Shown: positions 1 through 12,744, numbered from the stretch's first letter. The stretch: DNA of 64,000 nucleotides from Macrobrachium rosenbergii (GCF_040412425.1 NC_089795.1:79242663-79306662), one strand, 5' to 3'. Numbers and translations: made by a program. The notes: generated by a model from the sequence alone, not told the origin.

Positions 1-175
1 AACGGAGTGGAGGAGGGTTTGGAAAGTAAGTGCATTAGCATCCAGGAAGTGCAAGAGTGCCTGCAGGATAGGTGTGAAGGGCACACTTCATGAAGTAGAG
101 GAATTTTCGGCAGCTGTTAATATACTGGAAGTTTTATGCACGATTCAGCTCTTCAAGTATGCCTGACATATTTAA

Positions 176-329
<154 letters not shown>

Positions 330-3300
330 TGCAGATATACCAAGTGTTGTTCAGAATTAATGAGCTCAGGCAGGCAGTGTAGAGCAGGTAACAATTTTTT
401 TTTTTTTTCAGAAAGGGGGTATGAAATGTTGACATTATAATCAGGAATTTCCACACTAAGAGGATTCCAAATAAACTGTGTCGAGGTTCAGTTTGGGAAT
501 ACTTTTTCCGTGTTTTCCCCGTGAAAAAAAATTATTTCTGCTTGCAAAAGTGCTTGCTTTTGCATATTTCCAGGGAATTCTGCAAATATTGTCAAAGAAG
601 ATATTGCTTGGCAAATATAAACAAATGCTAATTTCAGTATTAAACAAAAAAAAAAAAAAAATTCTTACCGGAAAAATGATAAATCTAATTTCAACGTATA
701 AGCTGTGATAATTTCCTACTTTATAAAAGTGAATCTCAAAACGCATTAGTGATAGTTGTAAAGCCTTACACTGAAACAATCAACGATCAGATTAATCATT
801 TTCATACAGAAATCTTACATAAACGATTATCGTAAAGCCTCACCGTAATCAATATAGTGGGTCTTACCTCCAGGGCAAATGCATAACGTTAGAACTCATA
901 ACATTACTCTTAACATTCTCGATAGCACCATGCAGCTTTCCTTGTGAATAAGAGATCCACTCAGTCGTAGGCGAGCAACTTTCAGAGTTTGACCCTTCAT
1001 CTTCTTGATAGACGAACAAAGCCAAGTTGAACTGGAAACGTAAATCTAAAAACTAGAAGATTGACGAGCAAAGCTGAGTTGAACTGGAGTTTAAATCTCA
1101 CAACTTCAAAGAGCATGCACTCTTGTGAGACATACACATATTCGCAAAAGTAGCATTCATGGCATAATTATCAAAACCCTTTTCATAGTATTTCAGGAGA
1201 AGAAGCAATCCCGCTCCTAAAGTGTTTTGTTGGATTATTGGAAACTTAAGATGAAGTGCTCAGTTCTTCCACACCAACATTTCAGAAGTTGCGGTCAGAA
1301 TAATTTTCTTATACTCCCCAAGCTTAGCTTACTGGGACCAGCAGATGTATGAGGAGAGAAGAGAACTCTTCAGTGTGAGAACTCTCCTGCGTCAGACTGC
1401 AGCAATGTTTGTGTTGAAGGTCAGACTTTCCCATGGTAAAATATTTGGCTCATTCAGTAGGGATGTTGTAATTTGTTTCCCCAATTATTTCCCTAGGCAT
1501 TCAGTAGGGATGTTGTAATTTGGTTCCCTAATTATTTCCCTAGGGAGGTGCTGAATCCCTAGAGTATTTAGGCTTTCCATCCAGAGACAGATAATTCAAG
1601 GCCTCCCAATACAGGAGCTCTGTCGGAGGCCTGTTAAAGATTACATCATTGAAAGTGAAGTGTCTTTGATAGTTATGTGTGGTTAATGTTAGTCATAGGT
1701 AAATAGAAGACCCCTTCTTCATGAATTATTGTCTAAGTGAAATGATTTGGCGTGACAGACAACTAAAAGATAGTAAAATAATGTTTGGCTATAAATAACG
1801 AGGGGAAACATTCTAATTTCCTGAGACGGAGTTAAAACTTAAAAAACCTGAGTGGTACAGGGTGGCAAGAGAAAATAGTTATTTTCTTATGAATCGGTTT
1901 AAGATTTTCGGCATACTACCAGGTGCAGCAACAATCATTTCAATAAACTTTTTCTTTTGTGGCATTTTCAGATGCGATTTTCTTAGAATTTGTTCAGAGG
2001 ATGCAGTCGTAATCATTTCATAATTAGGGCCATAACTTTAGCTTTGGCATTTCTTTGACCAAATTCACACAGAGAGAGAGAGAGAGAGGGGGCAGTCAAA
2101 TTGGGCTTCACAGTGTCGGTTAATTTTTGCAGGTAGTACCTTCGTCGATTCATGGGACTTGACCATCCTTTTATGGAAAACTTTTATCGTATAATCACAT
2201 GACCTATTTTGAATTATTTATTCATTTTATGAGGGCCATGCTGTGATTGGTTCTTCTTCTAAAAGTATCTCTTGAAACACGTACTTGATAAAATGTCAGA
2301 AAATGTCTCCTTTACTTTCACCGAAATTAGGGACCACATTGTCTTGCTTTAATGGTGCAAAGTTGAATACTGATTTCGCCTCTGGTTTTCGTTGGCGTGG
2401 CACATTTTGATGACTGTTTATTAAAATACTTACTACACATGGTTTATGTTAGGAGCATAGAAGAAAATGGGGACTTTTGTTTATAAATATCTGTATGTGT
2501 GTGTGTTTTAGTATATTACATTCATAAAGTTTTCTTTTTGTTCCCAAACAACGTAGAAAAGAAACATCTCCGCATTAGTTCGCTTCCTCTTGAACTTTCC
2601 TTTGCGTAATATACGCTTTTTTACTCTCACGTGGAAGACGAAAGATCCACCGGAATTATTTCTATGAAAACTCACGCGCTCTCCAGCTCTCTGGCAAGAG
2701 CACATAATCCTTTGGTATTAAAGGACGCCTTGGAAGCGGGGTACAAAATTTCCCCGGAGTCGTCAAGTGAATACAAATTCTGGCTCGGCTTCCTTTTTGA
2801 CTTTGGGCTCGGTAGCGTCGCTGAAAGATATTGTGTTATTTGCCTTTGCTCCAGAGATAATGGAGTTTTGAATTCGAGTGAAATTGGTGTATTATTAAAC
2901 ATGCTCTTGCTTATTTGACATTCAGCTTGTTTTAATTTACGGTAAGCATTGTTTTTTTATGTCCACTTATTATGACGGTGTACACGTGTGATGGCTTATG
3001 GGTTGTTTGGTCATTTGTCATTAATGTAGTCTATTTGAGTACGTTTCCTGTTTTGCTTTTAAAATCCTTTATACAAATTCAGTCCGTGGGCATTATTTTT
3101 TTATGATAAATTATGATTTATTCCGTGCTGGGTTTTAAGACATGATATGCTCCATTTACCAGAAAAATAAGACACATATTCATATCGAATTCAAGATAAT
3201 CTTATGATGCAAAGTCGAGCGCATATTTGATAACATTATTGTCAAATATTTAACCAAAATAAAGGATGCTGAGTATGAATTTCAGTTGTGTAAAGTAGTA

Positions 3301-4152
3301 TAAAGGTATTGAAAGCGAAAGATTTATGTACAGTAGAGACATTTCTGTCTTGAGATATTTCATTTCCTAGTTTATCCAGCATTTACTGATTGCATGAAAT
3401 CAGCTCCCTCCGTTTATTCTGAAACGTTAGAGCAAGATTTCGGTCTGAAACTGATTGCTCTGGTCGAAATCTCAAAGCAGTTTCTCTGCCGTTCGATCTT
3501 TGTTATTACCTGAAGTAAGTCAATTATGTTATAGGAAAATTGATGGCTCTATCAGATTGGAATGCGATAAGGTTAACAATCATTCTTCTCTGAATATAGA
3601 TGTAGCTCTTTACGCTTCCTTGATTAGGTAGCAAGGAAGTTTTTTTTCCTAAGTTTTACGTATATATTGGTTTCATTCATGAACCATTTTCCGTCTCTGT
3701 CTTTCTCTTTCACTCAGTATTCCTACATAATTTCTTTAGTCGTTCCTTTTGTGTCTCTACACAAAGAGCAAGTTCAAATTATGTGTTTAGGGAGTTGTCA
3801 AAGACACGAACTGTAGTTTTTGCCCCTCTGACTCTCTTCCTTTATTATAACCCACGTACTTGCACCAGATTGCTCAGATTTGTCTCAAGTTTTAGAACTG
3901 GGCGTCAGCACTACTCTCAAGCCCGCCTTTATCCAGACTTGAGACTGGCATGAGTGTTTAAACTTAGGTCGAACTTGATTTCTTTGAAAAAGTCTCCATT
4001 TATCTGACTGAACCTTCGTTTGGGGGAAACGCAGAGCCCGGTAGCCATAATGATTTATTTTCTTTTATGAGCGAAAGTTGGTCAGGGTCTTTGTCGTTCG
4101 CTGCGCCTTTTCGTTGTTGTTACAGTTCTGAGACGCTTTCTTGCTGGTTATC

Positions 4153-4376
4153 TGTAACCTCTTTCGTTCCTTCTACTGTACCTTCTTTCATATCCTCTTT
4201 CTTCCATCTTACTTTCCACCCTCTCCTAACAATTGATTCATAGTGCAACCGCGATGTTTTCCTCCTGTTATACCTTTCAGACCTTTTACTGTCAGTTTCC
4301 GTTTCAGCGCTGAATGACCTCATAGGTCCCAGGGCTTGGCCTTTGGCCTCAATTCTGTATTCAATTTAATTCAGTT
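4153..4376 (+). mobile_element. R2 retroposon, 5'-truncated copy
   Basis: Matches the 3' two thirds of the repeat at 53112-53422: it shares CTTTCCACCCTCTCCTAACA, the GTGCAA...GAGG/GATG...TTCCTCCTGTTA block and the end block CAGCGCTGAATGACCTCATA followed by GG(T/C)CCCAG.GCTTGGCCTTTGGCC. The 5' part with CCCCGTAGGG is missing, as expected for incomplete reverse transcription. No target-site duplication was found here. Confidence 0.7.
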
Positions 4377-5066
4377 CATTGCTGGTTAGAAAGTCTCTGT
4401 GAAAAGAAATTCCATTTTTCATTATGTATTTTTATATAAAAAAGGTGACTTTTTCTCATCTCGCTCTGATTTTCAGGTTTCAGAACAGTTTTTATTCGCG
4501 ATGAATTTCTCGGTTCAATAGTAATATAATAATAATATTAGTAATAGGAATGATGATCATTTCAGTAAACTCATCCCTCAGTCACCTTGAAGAGGGGCGC
4601 ATGGGCGTAATTATTCGCGATTTTAAAATATTTCCTACCCTTTGTTTATGCAACGTTAAGCCATCCCAGAAGGGTCAACAGCCACCGTGTCTGATGACAG
4701 GATGAAGACCGAATTCCTTTAAACCAAAAGAGCGAAGGTGATTTAATTCTTTCTGCCAAGTACGTCGAACCAGAGGAAATGCCTCAGTACACAATGTTTA
4801 TATTTAATTGCATGGTTTATGTCTCTTCGTGGTAAAGAACTGCACTGGAATTTTCCTAAATTTTTTTTTAGAAGGCTGAGATAAGTTGCAAATAATGGGC
4901 TCCCATACTTTAATGTTTACAAAAACACTCATAAGGTTTATATTAAATTTGATATCTCCTTTTGCATTAATGTCGTCATCGGAAGTCCCTGTGAGAAAGA
5001 GTGTCATCTTCATCCCAACCGCCATCCCTAAAGCTTAGGGGTCGGTTGCCTGGATGCGTCTTCTCT

Positions 5067-5069
<3 letters not shown>

Positions 5070-5099
<30 letters not shown>
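5070..5099. repeat. (GA)n microsatellite
   Basis: Uninterrupted GA dinucleotides, about 15 units. Confidence 0.95.
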
Positions 5100-5101
<2 letters not shown>

Positions 5102-5801
5102 CCACTGTCTGGAATTGCGCACTTAGCATATTCTTAGAAATTAATACTGCAGACACAGGAATCGATATGCCCAAGTACTTTTTTCTTCTGCTGTTTTATA
5201 AATTTCTCGCCTGCTCATTTCTCTTTCCAACCTATGTGGCCTGATGAGAATCGGATTACCAAATAAAACCGGCCGGTTGTATATTGGAATCCCGGAGAAC
5301 GTTAACGCAGCTAATGTGTGTGTGGAACGCAGTTTAATTTTACGAATATTGTTATTGCCAAGAAGCAGATGCCTTGCATATGCAAGCAGTTTTAATTAGC
5401 AGTTTCGCGCGGACCTGCGGGGGAACGTCAAGAACGCCCATCGTTTTAAGTTTAAGTTTTTTCTCGAAGACTTATGTGTTCATTTAACTTGGGCCACCTT
5501 TCTTGATATTTGTTACTAAGTTCGGGGAAATTTCTTCCAGGGAAATTGGATGCGTCTTACATCGAGTAAATGAAATTGTTTATTATAATCTTACTTGGAG
5601 AACTATTATGAACTCGATCATTATTTAATCATTTTAATATATGTTAGTTACAGCAATTAAATAAACTTTTAGGCAGTTGGTCGTTTTTTGGGTGTGTGTG
5701 TGTGTGTCATTTCTAGTGGAGTATGACAGAAATTTGGAGAAAACTTCATTTGAAGAATTTAGCAAAACTCAGTTTGTTGAGTTACAGACAATACCTGAGA
5801 G

Positions 5802-5804
5802 AGA

Positions 5805-5870
<66 letters not shown>
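5802..5870. repeat. (GA)n microsatellite
   Basis: About 30 GA units with one GTGT interruption near the left end. An Arg/Glu open frame runs through it and is not a gene. Confidence 0.95.
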
Positions 5871-5872
<2 letters not shown>

Positions 5873-6400
5873 ACAGTATCCAAGGCCAAATAACTCTGCA
5901 AAACCACTTCGGATTGCTTCTTTACACATTACAGACCACAATGGTCATAACTAATTAAGTGCGTCACTTTTCATTTATATTTGAAAGAATTATCGTAAAT
6001 TACTGCTTTCAATTCTCAATATCCTGCAGGCCTTGCTATGGGCATATGCAAATTTTATTTAAATCAAGATGTAAGTTAACTAGAGTATTTAAGTTTTAAT
6101 TTCTATTGTCGTGAATTGTGGTTTTAGTGAAGCCAAATGAGGTACCTATTTGCCTTTAAAACAAGTTTAAATGTATTGTTCAAATGAGGGTATCGATCAG
6201 TTGAGACCTTTTAGCCTCGTCCAGCGAGCCTGAAGGTTTTATTATCGTGGCCTGGCCAGTCATCGGTGCATCTGAGAAAATTGACAGGCTGGCCACATAT
6301 AGTAGTCTAATCTAGCCGGAAAAGAGGAAAACAGGAAAATTAAGGGAAGAAAAAGCAAGAGTGGAACTTCTTTCCGCTCATGCAAGATGGGGGATTATAG

Positions 6401-6401
6401 A

Positions 6402-6438
<37 letters not shown>

Positions 6439-6940
6439 TCTTTATTGCGGCTCAGGGCCATATACATGGAAGGAAAAAGGAAACAGCGAGAGAATTCTAA
6501 AGCTGAGCAGTAGTGATGAAATAATCACAGAATTGGGCCATTAGAGTTCTGCTAATTACCAAAAAGTAAATGCGGTTTGTGGTGGACCAGGAGGCTGTTA
6601 AGGGCCTTCCTAAGAAGAGTGACTCTCTCAGATAAATGGAATAGTGTTTGAAATAGTGCCATTTGAAAGGACAGCGAAGACAGCGAATCACTTGCGACGG
6701 AGAAAAATACCTAAGTATGGTAAGAGTGTGGTTTGGGCAAATTGATGCCTCCGTCTTATTCAGTTTATGAGGGAGAACACGGCCGAATCGGCAGACTGTA
6801 AGAACAGAGACAGTGTCAAACGTTAGAAACAACGGGGAAATATAGAAGTTATGACTTTGACGCCTAATCTTGCAAGAGCTAAGGAAATTTAACAGGTTTG
6901 AAATGATCTGAACCAAAACTTTTCATCGCAGTGAGTATTT
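6401..6940 (-). mobile_element. Probable non-LTR retrotransposon 3' end with (ATT)n tail
   Basis: On the minus strand a 139-codon open frame (6916-6497) is followed by a short untranslated stretch, an AATAAAG signal-like motif near 6441 and an (ATT)n run at 6401-6438. An open frame ending just before AATAAA and a short simple-repeat tail is typical of the 3' ends of arthropod LINEs. The frame has scattered Cys, His and Arg but I cannot assign a reverse transcriptase or nuclease motif, so identification rests on the tail. The 5' part is missing. It could also be a chance open frame beside an AAT microsatellite. Confidence 0.4.
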
Positions 6941-7057
6941 TTAAATATTAATAAACATAAATTTCTGACTGAGAGGGCCAGCTGAGAAATATGTTCGAGC
7001 TGCTTTGAATGCACTGAACTCGACTTAGCTATAGGATCACTCATTCATATATTTGCA

Positions 7058-7328
7058 CCCCGTAGGGGGCAGTGCCGTCAGTGCACCTCGTGCTGTGCAT
7101 TGTAGGCAGTACTTAAGGTTCTCTGCAGCGTCCCTTCAACCCATAGCTGCAACCCCATTTATTAATTTTGTTGTACCTCCATTCATGTTCATTCTTGCAT
7201 CTTACTTTCCACCCTCTCCTAACAATTGATTTATAGTGCAACTGCTAGGTTTTCCTTCTGTTACTCCTTTCAGCGCTGAATGACTTCATAGGTTCCAGCG
7301 CTTGGCCTTTGGCCTAAATTCTAAATTC
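7058..7328 (+). mobile_element. R2 retroposon, near full-length copy
   Basis: Begins CCCCGTAGGGGGCAGTGCCG and ends ...GCGCTTGGCCTTTGGCCTAA, matching the copy at 53112-53422 over most of its length, with an internal deletion of the block before CAGCGCTGAATGA. Short AAATTCT repeats follow the 3' end. No clear target-site duplication. Confidence 0.75.
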
Positions 7329-7724
7329 TCTAAAATTAGAAATCATTTTTGAAGAACGAAACAGTATTTAAAATGAAGGATTCCTGAAAGGCGAAGGAAG
7401 AAATATTCATTGCAGAATCATGAGTGAAAGTATCGACAAAGAGTACATTAGGGGCAAACCACTGAGTAACTGAAGAAGGATAAAAGGCATAATCTAAAGG
7501 TTGGATTTTTTAGAAGTAGTGGCTTTTTTATGTGGTTTGTATGTTTTCGGGTGTATGTGTGTGTGTCTGTGTATGTGAATCAGTGGATTGCCTTAATCGT
7601 CACGCATTAGCACACTGATGAATAAATTCCTGTTTAAATAACCTCTTATTTTCATGGTGAGGGAGTCTGTAAAAAGGTCTTTAGGTATAATGCGAAACAT
7701 ATAGATAAATTCTTGTATAAAGTA

Positions 7725-7730
7725 TTTATT
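7725..7730 (-). promoter_or_regulatory. Possible poly(A) signal of copy A
   Basis: AATAAA on the minus strand, about 275 nt past the stop codon. Copies C, D, E, F and G have the same hexamer 255-285 nt past their stops (30812-30817, 37571-37576, 44711-44716, 54606-54611, 63183-63188), which supports a conserved 3' UTR length. In AT-rich DNA a single hexamer is weak evidence. Confidence 0.4.
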
Positions 7731-7740
7731 TCACAAAATT

Positions 7741-7765
7741 ACATAGTTTATATGTGTATATATAA

Positions 7766-7816
<51 letters not shown>

Positions 7817-7870
7817 ATGTATGTATGTATGTATGTATATATATGTGTGTAAATATAATATATATACATA
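7741..7870. repeat. (TA)n compound microsatellite
   Basis: TA dinucleotide array with a TATG/GTAT tetranucleotide section (about 7814-7840), just beyond the likely 3' end of copy A. Confidence 0.9.
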
Positions 7871-8001
7871 TATAATTTTTCTCCAAAGAAAGTGACTCAA
7901 TTTCAACATAAGGCAACTTCAGGCGACTCCGAATCTGTTGCAGTCAAACCCTTGTTAGGGAACTTAGTTCCAGTAGGAAGTTTAATAAGTTCTCTTGATC
8001 C

Positions 8002-9152
8002 TTAAAGTATCTCTAATTCCTCGAGCGAATCAACTCCAGTGATGATTGCGGATAGTTTGTTTAGGATTGTCTCCTGGTCGCCGTCTTCCGGGAATAGCGA
8101 TAAGTCGAATTCCCCGATATTTTTTCGGAGGTCCTCCTTGAAGCAGGCGTCGGTCCTGGTCTCCTTCTCACACTGCATCCCCATGAGGAGACGCTGGAGG
8201 TTGAGGGGGAGCGGAGACCGAAGGTTGTGCAGAGGGAGACAGTACTGAAAGTAAAAACAAAAAAATGTTAAAATGCTTCTCAATTTCCGGTCTGTGTGTA
8301 AGTTTATACACGCATGCTCTGGTCCCATACTGGGAGGTAAAGGAAGTTAGGGGGGAGGGATTGAGCGAACGATTAACTTCGCCTGATTTAAAAATACCAA
8401 ACATTACTAAATCTTCCAACCACCTCACATGGTTCACTGTAGGCATTACTTAACGGTCTTTGCAGCGTCCCTTCGACCCCCACCTGCAACCTCTGTCAAT
8501 CTTTTCACTGTACCTCCACTCCTATTCTCTTTCTTCCATCTGGCTTTCCACCCTCTCAAACAATTGTTTCATAGTGCAACTGTGAGGTATTCCTCCCGTT
8601 ACACCTTTCAGACCTACTTATTGTTAATTTTCCTGTCAGCGCTGAATGACCTTACAGGTCCCAGCGCTTGGCCTTTGACCTAAGTTTTATATGTTTGTTT
8701 AAAACTTCCAGCAAAACTTAGCTTTCTGCGCAAGCAGCAATAATTCATAATGAGGGACGGAAAGCAGCAGTGCAGTGAGCAAGTAAGTTTACATAAGTTA
8801 CTAAAAGCAAAAATCTTTTAAGAATAATGACAGACGCAAGGCACCCAGCTTACCGTCAAATCTCTGCAGTAGTATATTCCTTCGACGAGGTCTTTCTTGA
8901 ATTCTGGTCCAATTGGTAGGTTGTTGTAGTTGCCGATGGCCCCGTTGACATTCAGGTTGAGATATTCGTCAATCTGGAAGAATTAAACTTAGTGATTTTG
9001 GCCCCAGATTTTATCAGCTGTCTTTTGGCTTAAAGCTTACAGCTTCTACTTTTAGTTGATTTTTTTATTAGAGTCACATTATTGATTATTTGAGGGATTC
9101 TGCATATATATATGTGTGTGTGTCTCTGTGTCTGTGTGTAATGTATATATAG

Positions 9153-9227
<75 letters not shown>

Positions 9228-9818
9228 TTATTATATATTTTTGTCATTTAATACATGTTGCGCGTATTATAACGGTTATACATTTTGTTTAAATACATAT
9301 TACATTCTCTTGTGTTGACGAATACCTATATTCATGAGAGGTAAATTTTAAACGATATTACGAGAACTCAATTAAGACCCTTCATAGTATGTCATAGTAC
9401 AGTATTGTTTCATGTGAAGTTAATTCTAAAATATCTAGAATGCGGAATATATTGTTTCAGTACAAGAAGGTGACACTTTTATAAATCCCGAGGGTATATA
9501 AAGTATTAGTAAATTATGAAGATTTTAGCCGAAATGAGCTGTTTTACATAAGAAACGAAGAAAATGTGATATTCTCAGACACTATCGACGTGATTACTCC
9601 ATTTCCCCCGGGAAACTTGAGGAGAACGAGAGGCAAATAAGCGTAGGAAGAAGTAATAAAGACTTACAAATCCAAGCTTATGGAGTGTGCAGGTGTAGTT
9701 GCTGAGCGACGCTGTAATCTTATTGACGGAATCCAGGAGGTAATATTTATCGAAGAAAGGAATGTTCGTTGGAGTCTGTGGCTGCAGAGCTTGGCGTCTC
9801 TGTAAAAGAATGTAATTA

Positions 9819-9864
<46 letters not shown>

Positions 9865-9907
9865 GCTACCCTTTGATTCTGTATTTCTTGCTTTATCCAA
9901 GTCACCT

Positions 9908-9976
<69 letters not shown>

Positions 9977-10027
9977 AAAATTAACCCTTGATTCTATACT
10001 TTTACTTTACCTTATAAACCATGAATT

Positions 10028-10110
<83 letters not shown>

Positions 10111-10158
10111 AGCTACCCCTTTGATTCTGTATTTCTTGCCTTATCCAAGTCACCATGA

Positions 10159-10234
<76 letters not shown>

Positions 10235-11842
10235 GTAACCCTTTGATTGTATATTTCTTACTTTACCCTGTTCGCCATGAATGCAATCAGAGCTTAGCAT
10301 TTATTTAAAACAGTGAAGGACTTTTTACCTTCCTGTAGTGGAGCTGTTGGTAAGAATGAGGCAGCTGGTGATGTCCTTGAGTGGCTGGATGATACGTGGG
10401 GAAAGGAACGTACTGAGATTGTCCCCCAAAATGAAGGGGATGTCCCTAAAAGGAAAGAGAAAAAATATTATAAAATCAGTCCCTGCTAATCGTCGCCGGT
10501 GTAATGTCACTAATCAGTTATACTAATCAGTGATGTTACTGACTGATTTACTTGTATCATGCTTTAAGAACACCTTTCTGTTTTCACTTACCAAATGCGA
10601 ATAGACAGAGAAATTACTAACTGATTTACTTCTATCATGCTTAGAGAACACCTTTCTATTTTCGCTTACCAAATGGGAATAGATAGAGAGATTACTGATT
10701 TACTTATCGTTCTTCTTTTGAGAACACCTTTCTATTTTCACTTACCAAATGCGAATAGATAGAGAAATTACTAACTGATTTACTTGTATCTTGCTTTGAG
10801 AACACCTTTCTATTTTCACCTACCAAATGCGAATAGATTGAGAGATTACTGATTTACTTGCATCATGCTTTAAGAACACCTTTCTATTTTCGCTTACCAG
10901 ATGCGAATAGCTAGAGAAGTCCAGTCTGTGCAGATTTGACACCGGAAGTTGTTGACATTCCCTTTGGGCAATGCCCACCTTAGCCAGGTAGCTGTTGTAC
11001 ACCTGTTCGCCGAAACAGCTTGCCATGGTCTGCGTGAGAAGGAGAATGTAAGAAATATTATGGTGCAGTCAGCTTATTTGGAATATTTCTCAGTGTATCC
11101 TTATAGATAGTATTCTTTTAGCGGTTACAAATGATTATGAAAATAATCTGACCTGAGATGATTTTGAAGTCTTGATTTTAAAGTATTCCGTCGTCTGGTG
11201 TGATTTAGACATGCAGGACGAGGCTTTGTAACGTTTTAGGTATACACCCTGGCATGTAACTTTAGTTAATGCTAAAACTATATAAAATCCGAGAAGCGTT
11301 ATGTGAAGGCTATATAGATGTTCATTTTGAATATGGGGAGTTTAGAATAAAATCTACTTAAAACTACGAACTGTTACTTTGTACAACTCAGTGATAAGAC
11401 TCAAGTTAACATGTAATGCTGATAAATGAAAAATATATTCTTTATTCCGACATTGTAAAACTCAATCATAGAGGCAGTTGGATAAGTGACCTCATTCTCG
11501 AAACAAGAGTTAACATTTGTATAGTGGAAAATTTGTAACACCTTCTAGTGGACAATATATATATACAAAAAATTGAAATGATTGGTAGAAACCATCCAAC
11601 CCAACATACCAAAAGCCCCAGTTTTTGAAAACGAAGATACCTAGTAGTCACTAAATTAGCCAAAGATTTGTGTCGATATGTATTCACTTGGACTTGATTA
11701 GTTCTCTCTTTCTCCTTTCTGCATTTTATCTCGCCAGGCAATAAGGACACCAACTCATATCTTGTGCCCCAGTTCGTTTAGTTTGTTATGATGTTAAATA
11801 TTTATGGTGCAGCTAAAAACACATACACACACACTACAGTAT

Positions 11843-11874
<32 letters not shown>

Positions 11875-11921
11875 ATATATATAAAATATATATTTATGTA
11901 TAATATATATATATATATATA

Positions 11922-11958
<37 letters not shown>

Positions 11959-11982
11959 CATTTTATATATATAATATATATG

Positions 11983-12081
<99 letters not shown>

Positions 12082-12301
12082 TTGCGTGTGTGTGTGAATA
12101 GGCCCTTATGATGCAGGCACCTAACTTATAACAGGCGGAATACTCTTTAGTAGATAAAAATCGAAGAGGAGAAATTGGGAGTCAGCTAAATAATTTTAAT
12201 ACGACATGAATACTTACCTTAGCAAAACTGTACCTCTCGAAGAAGGCATCTTGGGCTGCGCAGGCCGCCACGGCGGATAGCAGAAGCACGAGAGAGCGCA
12301 T
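8002..12301 (-). CDS. Copy A: intact secreted furin-site protein, divergent member
   Basis: Exons (minus strand): 12306-12218 (ATG at 12301), 11029-10898, 10445-10329, 9799-9668, 8973-8854, 8244-8002. All junctions are AG/GT and phase 0, giving 275 residues with no internal stop. Residues 1-20 ([20 protein letters not shown]) read as a signal peptide. Segment two carries TMASCFGE and [12 protein letters not shown]. Exon 3 is a His/Pro/Gly/Tyr-rich linker of only 39 residues, against 51 in the other copies, and lacks the HPG repeats. It ends HYRK and joins RRQAL, making a furin-type RKRR site. The C-terminal part has [18 protein letters not shown], an NYT sequon, YYCRDL and the tail SLEELEIL. 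The N-glycosylation NLT of the other copies is NLP here. Function unknown. It is the most diverged copy and one of only two that read through cleanly, so probably the oldest functional member. Confidence 0.9.
8439..8686 (+). mobile_element. R2 retroposon inside intron 5 of copy A
   Basis: Starts near GTAGGCATTACTTAACGG and ends CAGCGCTTGGCCTTTGACCT, missing only the first ~45 bp of the family. It lies between exons 5 and 6 of copy A in the opposite orientation to the gene and does not touch the splice sites. Confidence 0.75.
9151..9224. repeat. (AT)n microsatellite in intron 4 of copy A
   Basis: Pure AT array of about 37 units, preceded by a GTGTGTGTCTCTGTGTCTGT stretch. Confidence 0.95.
9819..10290. 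repeat. Higher-order repeat: (CT)n plus ~55-bp spacer, four rounds, in intron 3 of copy A
   Basis: Four CT arrays (about 9819-9860, 9914-9975, 10032-10104, 10161-10230) are each followed by a diverged copy of one spacer with the core CTTTGATTCTGTATTTCTT and a CCATGAAT or CCTTGAAT end. The array and spacer were evidently duplicated together. On the sense (minus) strand of copy A this is a long purine (GA)n stretch inside the intron. Confidence 0.9.
10546..10897 (-). repeat. Intronic tandem repeat made from the exon 2 / intron 2 junction of copy A
   Basis: Four extra copies of a 70-80 bp unit lie directly downstream of exon 2 on the sense strand. Each contains a near copy of the last ~20 nt of exon 2 (TATTCGCATTTG) followed by GTAAGTG or GTAGGTG, at about 10585-10610, 10661-10690, 10738-10766 and 10814-10842. 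The true junction is at 10898. The unit also carries AGAAAGGTGTTCTCAAAGCA. Each copy therefore looks like a usable 5' splice site. Confidence 0.85.
11838..12074. repeat. Long degenerate (AT)n tract in intron 1 of copy A
   Basis: About 235 bp of TA dinucleotides broken by AATATATA, AAATATA and TTTA interruptions, so less uniform than the other AT arrays in the window. Confidence 0.9.
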
Positions 12302-12535
12302 TGTCACTGTAACGGAATAAATTCGTTTCAAATTATTGCTACTTCATACAGTGGGATGTTTAGTTTCACCTTGCCTTTTTTTTAAATCATTAAATTCTGT
12401 GTAATATCCTACAAGGAGATTATATTCATTTGTCATCATTTTATATCCTATTTACTCTGAAGAATGAATTGCAGTATATGACAGTCGACGAAAGAGATAC
12501 TGAAGCGCGCTTCTCAGTACGGAATAATATCACAC

Positions 12536-12697
12536 CAGATTTTCCTTCTTGGATCCCTGCTGGTCTCTGCTCCCAGATATGGATAATAATGATACAGAAT
12601 CGTGGTTTTTCATCGTCTTTATATATAACTACGCCCAATTATGATGGCCGTTGTCCCCACCCATACAACAAAGACGACGTTCAAGGGCGGTTTTAAT
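12536..12697 (-). promoter_or_regulatory. Promoter region and probable first exon of copy A
   Basis: On the minus strand: the shared upstream block at 12697-12666 (core CAAGGGCGG read on the plus strand next to AACAAAGACGACG), then TATATATAAAG at 12627-12617, then a short transcribed region. By position this matches promoters B to F, but the TCAGT initiator is not obvious here. A possible first-exon donor is CTG|GTGTGA at 12536; no better GT is seen, so the exon end is uncertain. The coding exon has its own upstream acceptor (TTACAG at 12307), which implies a 5' UTR intron. Confidence 0.55.
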
Positions 12698-12744
12698 TGT
12701 TCTAATATGGTTATTGTTACTTACTTTTTAAAGTGATTAATACT

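Noticed and set aside
2508..2918. Overlapping frames on both strands near 2.6-2.9 kb
   Set aside because: Short, mutually overlapping and without supporting features, although GC content is slightly raised.
6497..6916. 139-codon frame as an independent cellular gene
   Set aside because: No introns, promoter or recognisable domain; position before an AATAAA and ATT tail fits a retroelement remnant better.
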